A DNA stretch of 33,787 nucleotides from NCBI GenBank assembly GCA_003223115.1, contig QHXW01000120.1, forward strand, positions 1 through 33,787. The letters are read 5' to 3'. Of this stretch, positions 25,047-33,787 are shown piece by piece. The notes below the pieces were generated by a model, which worked only from the letters and a program-made list of their open reading frames with translations, made no database searches and was not told where the DNA came from. Position 1 is the stretch's first letter; every line of letters begins with the position of its first letter. The position numbers were made by a program, and so were the translations under genes. Source of the stretch: Acidobacteriota bacterium (GTDB lineage Bacteria; Acidobacteriota; Terriglobia; Bryobacterales; Bryobacteraceae).

Positions 25047-27590
25047 TTACTGTAGAGGCAGATCGTTCTGCCCGTTTGTTCCGTTCTTATCGTCCACCGA
25101 CTCCGACTCGCGGAGGACGCTGGCCGCTGCGACCCGATCCTCGTCTTCCATGCGCACCAGCCGTACTCCCTGCGTGGAACGCCCGGTCTCTCGAATCTGG
25201 CTGGACTCAATCCGGATGATCTTGCCATCTTTGGTGATGATCATCAGGTCTGAATCCTCTTTGACTGAAAGAACAGCGACCACTTTGCCGGTTTTGCCGG
25301 TGGTCTTCATGTTGATGACGCCCTTGCCGCCCCGCGTTTGAAGCCGGTATTCCTCGAGCGGCGTCCGCTTGCCGTAACCATGCTCAGAGATGGAAAGGAT
25401 CAGGCCTTCCTTCTCCACCACCTCCATACCGACCAGGTAATCGTCATCGTCCAGGTCCATGGCGCGAACCCCGCGAGCAGGACGCCCCATGGGCCGCACA
25501 TCGTCTTCCGCGAACCGTATGGCTTTGCCCTCGTGCGAGCCAAGGAAGATGAAGTTACTGCCATTGGTGAGGTTCGCCCCAATCAGCTCGTCCCCTTCGT
25601 CTAACGTCAATGCGCGGATGCCGCGGGCCATCGGGTTATCGAACTCGGTGAGTTCGCACTTCTTGATGACGCCTTTCTTGGTCACCATCACGATAAACTG
25701 GCCCGGTTGAAATTCGGGAACAGCCAGGAAGCCTTTGATGCTTTCTCCCGGCTGCAGGTTGATAAGGTTCGAGATGTGCTTGCCTTTTCCGCTGGTGCCA
25801 GCGTCGGGAATCTCGTAGATCTTCAGCCAGTAAACCTGGCCGCGATCGGTGAAGCTCAGCAAATAGCTGTGCGTGGAGGCAACCAGGAAGTACTCGACGA
25901 AATCCTCCGTGCGCGTGCCCATCCCGATGCGTCCCTTGCCGCCACGGGACTGCCGGCGATAAGTATCAACGGCCGTCCGTTTAAGATAACCGCCGTGCGT
26001 AACCGTAACGGCAACATCTTCCACCGGTACCAGATCTTCCAGCTTGATGTCGCCCGGATCATCCACAATCTGGGTTTTTCGGTCGTCGCCGAAATCCTTC
26101 TGGACCTCTTTCAGCTCGTTGATGATGAGGTCTTTCAAGACTTTTTCCGAACCCAGAATTTCCAGGTATCCCTCGATGCGCTTCTGGATGTCAGCCAATT
26201 CAAGAAGGATCTTCTCCCGCTCCATGCCGGTCAAGCGCTGCAATTGCAGCTCGATGATCGCCTGCGCCTGCCGTTCTGTAAATTCGAACCTGCCCATCAG
26301 TGAATCGCGTGCTTCTCTCGGCGCTTTGGACGCACGAATGAGCTTGATCACCTCGTCCATGAGGTCCAGCGCCTTCTTGAATCCCAGCAACAGGTGCTCT
26401 CGCTCGCGCGCCTTTCGCAATTCATGATCCGTGCGGCGGCGTACGACATCCAGCCGGTGATCGATAAAGTGACGAATGCTGTCAATCAGACCCAGCTCGC
26501 GCGGCTGCCCGTTGACAATGGACAACATGATGATGCCGAAGCCGATCTGAAGCTGCGTGTTCTTATAGAGATTGTTGAGAATGACCTCTGCCTGCTCGCC
26601 GCGCTTCAACTCGAAAACAATTCGCAAGCCGTCACGGTCGCTTTCGTCGCGGATATCCGAAATGCCTTCAATTTTTTTATCGTTCAGCAGCGCCGCAGCA
26701 TGCTCGATCAGCCGGGATTTGTTCACCTGGTAGGGAATTTCCGTAACGATGATCTGCTCGCGGTCTTTACCCATGCGCTCGATCGCGGCGCGAGCGCGCA
26801 GCTTCAACTGCCCCCGGCCCTTAGTGTAGGCGTCGACAATCCCCTGACGGCCCAGAATGAACCCGCCCGTGGGGAAATCCGGCCCGGGCACCATTTCAGC
26901 AATCTTGTGAAACGGCGTCTGAGGATTTTGAATCAATGCGATGGTAGCGTTGATGATCTCGGTGAGATTGTGCGGCGGAAAATTGGTGGCCATGCCAACG
27001 GCAATTCCGGAGGAGCCGTTAATCAGCAGGTTCGGCACGCGTGTCGGTAAAACCTCGGGCTCGCTTTCGCTTTCGTCGTAGTTAGGTTTGAAATCGACGG
27101 TTTCTTTGTCGATATCCTCGAGCATCGGCACCGCGATGCGAGCCAGCCGCGCTTCGGTATACCGTTCGGCCGCGGGAGGATCGCCATCTACCGATCCGAA
27201 ATTTCCCTGCCCCTCCACCAGCGGATAGCGCATATTGAACGGCTGGGCCATGCGCACCAGCGCGTCGTAAATGGGAGCGTTGCCGTGCGGATGGTATTTG
27301 CCCATCACGTCACCGGTGATCTTGGCGCATTTCCGCGTAGGACGGTTCGGCATCAGCCCCATCTCATACATCCCATAAAGGATGCGGCGATGCACTGGCT
27401 TCAGGCCATCTCGAATATCGGGTAGCGCCCGGCCCACGATCACGCTCATGGCGTAATCCAGGTAGGAACGCTTCATCTCGTCTTCGATATTGATGGGAAC
27501 GATGTCCCGCGATCCGTCACCGCCACCGCCCAGCGGCAATTGGGGCGGCGTTGGAGGCGGCCCTTTAGGTGGGTTTTCCTGATCTGGCAA
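25047..27590 (-). CDS. gyrA: DNA gyrase subunit A
   Basis: GyrA forms the DNA-cleaving half of gyrase. The 847-residue protein has a Pro/Gly-rich N-terminal extension (about 1-27), the winged-helix core with [14 protein letters not shown] (98-110) and active-site tyrosine Y144 in [10 protein letters not shown], and a C-terminal DNA-wrapping propeller with a GyrA-box-like QSRGGKG. The box favours GyrA over ParC. In the quinolone-contact region the residue matching E. coli Ser83 is Ala105, followed by Pro106; Asn104 replaces Asp82, and Asp109 matches Asp87. The start is TTG 27588-27590, supported by AGGAGC with 5-nt spacing (27595-27600). The C-terminal tail is acidic. Confidence 0.96.
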   Translation of the reverse strand: MPDQENPPKGPPPTPPQLPLGGGGDGSRDIVPINIEDEMKRSYLDYAMSVIVGRALPDIRDGLKPVHRRILYGMYEMGLMPNRPTRKCAKITGDVMGKYHPHGNAPIYDALVRMAQPFNMRYPLVEGQGNFGSVDGDPPAAERYTEARLARIAVPMLEDIDKETVDFKPNYDESESEPEVLPTRVPNLLINGSSGIAVGMATNFPPHNLTEIINATIALIQNPQTPFHKIAEMVPGPDFPTGGFILGRQGIVDAYTKGRGQLKLRARAAIERMGKDREQIIVTEIPYQVNKSRLIEHAAALLNDKKIEGISDIRDESDRDGLRIVFELKRGEQAEVILNNLYKNTQLQIGFGIIMLSIVNGQPRELGLIDSIRHFIDHRLDVVRRRTDHELRKAREREHLLLGFKKALDLMDEVIKLIRASKAPREARDSLMGRFEFTERQAQAIIELQLQRLTGMEREKILLELADIQKRIEGYLEILGSEKVLKDLIINELKEVQKDFGDDRKTQIVDDPGDIKLEDLVPVEDVAVTVTHGGYLKRTAVDTYRRQSRGGKGRIGMGTRTEDFVEYFLVASTHSYLLSFTDRGQVYWLKIYEIPDAGTSGKGKHISNLINLQPGESIKGFLAVPEFQPGQFIVMVTKKGVIKKCELTEFDNPMARGIRALTLDEGDELIGANLTNGSNFIFLGSHEGKAIRFAEDDVRPMGRPARGVRAMDLDDDDYLVGMEVVEKEGLILSISEHGYGKRTPLEEYRLQTRGGKGVINMKTTGKTGKVVAVLSVKEDSDLMIITKDGKIIRIESSQIRETGRSTQGVRLVRMEDEDRVAAASVLRESESVDDKNGTNGQNDLPLQ

Positions 27591-27618
27591 GTCAGCTCCT
27601 TAATTGGGTGTAAATGCC

Positions 27619-27624
27619 ATTTTA
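27619..27624 (-). promoter_or_regulatory. Candidate -10 box for gyrA
   Basis: TAAAAT lies 28 bp before the TTG start of gyrA, giving a leader of about 22 nt that contains the AGGAG ribosome binding site. No clear -35 is visible. Confidence 0.4.
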
Positions 27625-27641
27625 CCATGGACATACACGCT

Positions 27642-27662
27642 AAAAAAAAGCCTCGTTTGAGG
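27642..27662 (-). terminator. Weak intrinsic terminator after the kinase remnant
   Basis: On the minus strand CCTC-AAAC-GAGG forms a 4-bp stem followed by C and eight T residues. It lies between the kinase pseudogene and gyrA and could insulate gyrA. The T run is good but the stem is short. Confidence 0.4.
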
Positions 27663-27682
27663 GGGTGCTGGAAAGACTCGAA

Positions 27683-30183
<2,501 letters not shown>

Positions 30184-30187
<4 letters not shown>

Positions 30188-30444
30188 GGCCGCTTGGGGT
30201 TCGTCTGATCCGATTCGTGCACCAACTCGGCCAGTTGCAGAAGCTTCGAGCTGATTTTCAATCCGCCGCGGTTCACCGCGTCCACATTGATCCTGAAACG
30301 AACTTTGTTCGCTTCCTTGATCAGACGAATCATGCCACCGTTCCGGGCAAAGTTATCCAGATCGCTCACGGTGACAACTCCCGATGCCTCGGTCGCGGCA
30401 GTCAGGATCCCGTCAGCGAAGCTCAAGTTCGTCAAGGTCGCCAT
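30184..30444 (-). pseudogene. YfiR-like (DUF4154) protein, C-terminal remnant
   Basis: The 86-residue reading frame matches only the C-terminal half of YfiR/DUF4154 proteins, with the characteristic GVVTVSDLDNFARNGGMIRL and NKVRFRINVDAV, LKISSKLLQLAELV. Such periplasmic proteins are commonly encoded just before CHASE8-type kinases and feed signals to them. The N-terminal half, including the signal peptide, is not found in frame upstream; the region above 30445 can be read in another frame only for short stretches. I therefore call a decayed gene. Its stop overlaps the kinase ATG, the usual operon arrangement. Confidence 0.65.
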
Positions 30445-30697
30445 TAGAGTAGCCGTCAGCGCTGCGTTCGAAACCCATCAGTGTCAGAAAAAGCCAGTCC
30501 GGATTCAGCGCGAATTCTTACTCGAAAAGCGTAACGGCAGTGGAGGCTCAGCCTCAGCATAAGAACGATCAAAACCCTTCGAGCCGACACGTGACGCCGG
30601 TACCCGACCGCCTGGCGGTAGCCGTCGACACAACGCCACATGTTGCATTACTCGCCAGAATAGGAGGAAAGCTTTAAGTCGAGTCACGACCGCGCCC
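30445..30697. other. Non-coding gap between the YfiR remnant and the zinc-ribbon gene
   Basis: I see no convincing gene here. The part nearest 30445 may contain the decayed 5' end of the YfiR-like gene in other frames. A small inverted repeat, ACCGCC-T-GGCGGT (30607-30619), is the only other structure noted before the repeats at 30698. Confidence 0.5.
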
Positions 30698-30727
30698 GGA
30701 TAACTGGCCGGATAACTGAGGATAACT
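30698..30727. repeat. Three direct GGATAACT repeats in the zinc-ribbon leader
   Basis: GGATAACT occurs at 30698-30705, 30710-30717 and 30720-30727, with periods of 12 and 10 bp, close to one helical turn. It lies upstream of the zinc-ribbon gene and resembles spaced regulator half-sites. Confidence 0.6.
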
Positions 30728-30729
30728 TG

Positions 30730-30749
30730 CGAAACGTACCGCCGTTTCG
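30730..30749. promoter_or_regulatory. Perfect 7-bp inverted repeat before the zinc-ribbon gene
   Basis: CGAAACG and CGTTTCG flank a 6-nt loop, immediately after the three direct repeats and about 26 bp before the start codon. A GAAAGCTTTC palindrome (30756-30765) and a matching GAAAGCTTT (30667-30675) lie around it. Either a folded leader or a protein-binding site is possible. Confidence 0.45.
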
Positions 30750-30775
30750 TACCTTGAAAGCTTTCGAGGAGGTGT

Positions 30776-31663
30776 ATGGCTTTTTGTACAAACTGCGGTG
30801 CCGAGGTAAGCGGCCCGTTTTGCGGCAAGTGCGGAACACCGGCTCCGGGCGCCATGCCCGCCCAGGGTAGCACGGCCCCTGCGGGTGGCGTGCCGGCGGG
30901 AGGCGGCACTCCTCCTCCACCTTATAGCGCTCCGCCAACCACGCCGGCCGCGGCTGCGGCGAAAACCAGCCCGCTGATCTGGATTCTGGCAGGCTGCGGC
31001 GGCCTGATTGTTCTGTGCATGATCATTGGCGGGATTTTCACGTATTACGCGGCTCATAAGGCACGCCAATTTGCGAGGAATCCCGCGCTCGCGGTAACCA
31101 AGATGATCGCGGCGGTCAACCCGGACGTGGATATCGTTTCAGTGGACGAAGGCAAGGGCGTCATTACGGTGCGCGACAAAAAAACCGGCGAAACCGTGAC
31201 CATGAACTTTGAAGACGCGCAAAAAGGCAAGTTTGTCTTCAAAGGCAAAGGCAATGAGAAGCTCACCATGGAAGCGAAAGGTAGCGGCGAGAACGGATCG
31301 CTCGAAGTCAAATCGAATGACGGGACGATGACGTTCGGCGGCTCGGCGAAACTGCCCGACTGGCTGCCCGCATATCCCGGTTCTCCGCCTCAGACGGCCA
31401 TGAGCGCTCAAGGCGCAAAAGGCAATAGCGCCATCTTTTCATTCAAGACCAAGGATTCGGTGGACCAGGTGGTGCGCTACTACGAGGATGCCCTGAAGAA
31501 ATCCGGCCTGAAAGCGAACACCAACGTCATGCAGCAGGATGGTAAGCCGAGCTTGGGTATTGTAACCGCGGAAGACGCGCCCACTCACCGGAAGGCGTCC
31601 GTAACCGCCACGGTGGAAGAAGGCGCCACGAATGTCGCCGTCACGTTTGAGGCGAACAAATAA
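30776..31663 (+). CDS. Zinc-ribbon membrane protein of unknown function
   Basis: The 295-residue protein begins with a zinc ribbon (C4, C7, C16, C19: CTNCGAEVSGPFCGKCG). A Pro/Ala/Gly-rich linker (22-62) and one transmembrane helix (about 66-92) follow, then a soluble beta-rich region (about 100-295), including SLEVKSNDGTMTFGG and a final repeat-like domain with VDQVVRYYEDALKKSGLKA. The layout implies a cytoplasmic ribbon and an extracytoplasmic C-terminus. I recognise no enzymatic site. GAGGAGGTG precedes the ATG, a strong ribosome binding site with short spacing. Several small repeats and palindromes lie in its leader. It is convergent with the MutS-like gene. Confidence 0.85.
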   Translation: MAFCTNCGAEVSGPFCGKCGTPAPGAMPAQGSTAPAGGVPAGGGTPPPPYSAPPTTPAAAAAKTSPLIWILAGCGGLIVLCMIIGGIFTYYAAHKARQFARNPALAVTKMIAAVNPDVDIVSVDEGKGVITVRDKKTGETVTMNFEDAQKGKFVFKGKGNEKLTMEAKGSGENGSLEVKSNDGTMTFGGSAKLPDWLPAYPGSPPQTAMSAQGAKGNSAIFSFKTKDSVDQVVRYYEDALKKSGLKANTNVMQQDGKPSLGIVTAEDAPTHRKASVTATVEEGATNVAVTFEANK

Positions 31664-31682
31664 CGCTAGAGCCGGCACCAGC

Positions 31683-33524
31683 TCAAATTTCCAAACCCAC
31701 CGAGCGCATCAACTCGATAGCATTGCTTTTTTGCACCACACCCGGACGTAACTGGTGATCGAAATGCATCTGCCCGTCCTCGATGCGATCTTCGAAATGC
31801 ACATTCACCGCGCGCTCACCGAGCACTCCTACGATCTCCGCCACCGCCAGGTCGTGGGTGGTGATGAGCCCGATGGCTCCGCGCTCGACCAGCGTGCGCA
31901 CCAGAGCTTCGGCGCCAATCCGCCGGTCATGCGAGTTGGTGCCCTGCAGGAACTCGTCGATCAGGAATAAGACCGGCCGAGTACCCGCGGTCATATCCAG
32001 AATCTGGCGCAGTCTCAGGATCTCCGCGTAGAAGCGCGACACGCCGCTTTGCAACGAATCCGTGATTCGAATGGATGCCCCAAGAGCCAGCGGAGACATG
32101 CGCAGCGCGTCAGCCCGCACCGGCGCACCGGCTTGCGCCAGTATCACGTTAACGCCGAGCGTCCGCAGCAGCGTGCTCTTCCCTGACATGTTCGAGCCGC
32201 TGACGATTAGCAGCCGCAGCTCCCCACCGATGCGCACATCATTTCGCACCACGCGGTCTTCGGGAATAAAAGGATGGCCGATGGCTTGGGCTTCGAGGCA
32301 GGGCGACCCGGCCCCGAATTCCGGAAATACGTCGTCCGGATGCTCGAAGGCATGGCTCGCGAGAGAGCACAACGCTTCCATCTCGCCGGTTGCCGTAAGC
32401 CAGCGCCGTACCGCCGCGCCGTTGTGCCGCCGCCAGGATTCCACGGCGAAGGCCAGGTGCATGGTCCATAGCGTGAATGATTCGATCACCCGCAACAGCA
32501 AGTGATGGCGCGAATCCAGCAGCTCCATCAGGCGGTTGAGGCGGCCGAGGCGTTTCGAGGGCGCGTCGCCTTCGGAATCGAGCGATGCACGAAGCGCGGT
32601 TAACAGGGGCGAGTGAAAAGTCTCCTGCTCCAGGCAAGCCAGCACCTCGGAGAGCAGCTTCAACTCGTGCGCAGCGTGGTCCACAGCCGCCACCGCCACT
32701 TCCACAAGCTTATGCGCGCTGAAAAGAAATACGGCGTTCACCAGAATGACCAAGAGAAAAAACGCCCGCAGCCGGACAACCGCCGGTGCGGAGAGCTCGA
32801 TCAGACCGGATTGCTGCACAAGATAGACCAGAAATGCCAAACCCGCGAGCGCTCCGAGTACGGTCAGCGGGATTACGGCGACGTGCAACCCCACTACAAA
32901 CCAGCGTTGCTCGAGGAGCGGCGGAGCCTCGCCCCACGCCGCCAGTGATACCGGGTCCACACCGGTTCGAGCTTCTTCCGCCACCACGGCCAGTTCTTCG
33001 CGCAGATCCAGGCGAGGCCGCAGCTCATTGACCGCATCATTGCGTGCGCGAACGGCATCCGGATCGGCAGGCGCCAGCAGCCACCGCGCCAGCGTGTCCT
33101 CCCCGATGTGCGTGCGTGCGGTCGATAGCAGATCGAACAGCGATCCTTTGCCGAAAAGGTCGAGATCCTTGGCGTAAGGATGAGCCGGGTCAAGATAGCG
33201 GTCGCCTGCCTCTCCGGTTCCTGCCCAATTCCCATCCAGCCGTGCGAGCGCTTTTTCGAAATACCGTTCCGACCGCCGCCGCCGCTTGAGCAACCGCAGC
33301 AGGCGGTCGTGAGTGACGGCCAGCGTCATGACGGCCGCCACGGGAATCACGGCCCAGAAAATGGAAACAGCTTGATAGACCAGCGCCGCCAGTATGATGG
33401 CCACGCCACAGGCCGCCATCACCAATTGACAGTAGCCGAGCATGCGGTGACGCCGCTCGCGGCGAACAATATCGGCGCGGCGTTCGTCCAACAACTGTGA
33501 GTAGACCGGACGCGGATCTTTCAT
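31683..33524 (-). CDS. Membrane-anchored MutS-like ATPase
   Basis: The C-terminal half is a MutS domain V ATPase with P-loop GSNMSGKST (443-451), Walker B LFLIDEFLQGTN (519-530), and TTHDLAV (555-561). Residues about 100-430 resemble the lever and clamp region. In place of the mismatch-recognition domain, the N-terminus has two hydrophobic segments (31-50 and 52-71), with another pair at about 208-235 and 252-270. The 613-residue protein is therefore probably inserted in the membrane and unlikely to do classical mismatch repair. Similar membrane MutS-like proteins occur in several bacterial phyla without known function. No clear ribosome binding site precedes the ATG. Confidence 0.85.
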   Translation of the reverse strand: MKDPRPVYSQLLDERRADIVRRERRHRMLGYCQLVMAACGVAIILAALVYQAVSIFWAVIPVAAVMTLAVTHDRLLRLLKRRRRSERYFEKALARLDGNWAGTGEAGDRYLDPAHPYAKDLDLFGKGSLFDLLSTARTHIGEDTLARWLLAPADPDAVRARNDAVNELRPRLDLREELAVVAEEARTGVDPVSLAAWGEAPPLLEQRWFVVGLHVAVIPLTVLGALAGLAFLVYLVQQSGLIELSAPAVVRLRAFFLLVILVNAVFLFSAHKLVEVAVAAVDHAAHELKLLSEVLACLEQETFHSPLLTALRASLDSEGDAPSKRLGRLNRLMELLDSRHHLLLRVIESFTLWTMHLAFAVESWRRHNGAAVRRWLTATGEMEALCSLASHAFEHPDDVFPEFGAGSPCLEAQAIGHPFIPEDRVVRNDVRIGGELRLLIVSGSNMSGKSTLLRTLGVNVILAQAGAPVRADALRMSPLALGASIRITDSLQSGVSRFYAEILRLRQILDMTAGTRPVLFLIDEFLQGTNSHDRRIGAEALVRTLVERGAIGLITTHDLAVAEIVGVLGERAVNVHFEDRIEDGQMHFDHQLRPGVVQKSNAIELMRSVGLEI

Positions 33525-33572
33525 GATGGGTCTTCATCATTCTCTCTCGGATCCGTAGCGCAGCGGCCTGCT

Positions 33573-33591
33573 GGAATAGGCATTGCCTGTG
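33573..33591. repeat. Dispersed repeat, copy 4 (shortened)
   Basis: GGAATAGGCATTGCCTGTG matches the other copies except that three loop bases (TCC or CCT) are missing. It lies upstream of the MutS-like gene. Confidence 0.65.
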
Positions 33592-33698
33592 GTGTCTAGC
33601 CCTACCTTCGAATTCCTGAACGACGAAAGAGCATCGTCGGTGGTTCCAGTGCTGTAAGAGATAGGTCGAAGCTTCCTTTCGCCTCGAAAATATGCTAC

Positions 33699-33787
33699 AT
33701 GAAAGATATGTATATATTCGAACGAGAGGTTAATGGCTGCCGCTACCGTATCGCGGCCCAGTCGGTGTGGGACCCCGTCCGTGGTCG
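33699..33787 (+). CDS. N-terminus of a transposase-like protein, cut by the window edge
   Basis: An ATG at 33699 (or 33708) opens a frame that remains open to the window end. It begins MKDMYIFEREVNGCRYRIAA and continues QSVWDPVRGR. The pattern of an N-terminal beta segment with RxVxGxxYR and a following V.D...GR is reminiscent of IS1634/IS4-type transposase starts. Only 29 residues are visible, so this is a weak assignment. TATGCT at 33691-33696 could be a -10. The gap 33525-33698 holds repeat copy 4 and nothing else I recognise. Confidence 0.4.
   Translation, partial: MKDMYIFEREVNGCRYRIAAQSVWDPVRG

Noticed and set aside
30505-30909. Minus-strand frame across the zinc-ribbon start
   Set aside because: It is antisense to the Pro/Ala-rich linker and the leader repeats, with no motifs.

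Overview
The window looks like a chromosomal segment of an Acidobacteriota bacterium, most likely of the Bryobacterales/Solibacter type. This is inferred from the gene content: a secreted matrixin-like protease with a Solibacter-type C-terminal domain (TIGR03437-like), DUF2961/GH172 and DUF4038 secreted glycosidases, a bacterial tricorn protease with a charged insert, an Nramp-UspA fusion, and a short intergenic repeat family. No rRNA, tRNA, CRISPR array or prophage was seen. Almost every long gene is intact, so the one badly broken locus (about 27.7-30.4 kb) stands out.

Layout. 1-3 kb (minus): start of an unknown gene cut by the edge, an AarF/UbiB atypical kinase, and an FHA-class III nucleotidyl cyclase. 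3.2-7.6 kb (plus): an MBL-fold hydrolase divergent from the cyclase, then a secreted tricorn-like protease. 7.6-9.9 kb (minus): queG and a TPR protein 2 bp apart. 10-16.9 kb (plus): an Nramp metal transporter fused to UspA behind a perfect 18-bp palindrome, a small secreted protein overlapping a large secreted matrixin-like protease, a Tat-exported GH172 enzyme, and a secreted cupin. 17-20 kb (minus): DUF5060/DUF4038 glycosidase overlapping tsaB, then a DinB-like protein. 20-24 kb (plus): hemH, a small lipoprotein, a geranylgeranyl-reductase-family flavoprotein and hemL. 24-30.4 kb (minus): orphan larE, gyrA, then a decayed YfiR-hybrid histidine kinase operon. 30.8-33.5 kb: a zinc-ribbon membrane protein (plus) and a membrane-anchored MutS-like ATPase (minus). 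At the right edge a transposase-like gene begins.

How things work together. The heme genes hemH and hemL flank a flavoprotein whose stop overlaps the hemL start. The secreted hydrolases suggest a scavenging lifestyle based on polysaccharide and protein. Several genes have a good -10 hexamer ending 3-8 nt before the start codon (MBL hydrolase, Nramp, small lipoprotein, DUF4038 gene), which suggests leaderless or near-leaderless mRNAs are common here. The strongest regulatory signal is the palindrome in the Nramp promoter. The strongest genome-dynamics signals are the multiply frameshifted kinase with a 169-bp insertion and the dispersed AGGCA/TGCCT repeat. I see no clearly new multi-gene defence or secretion system.
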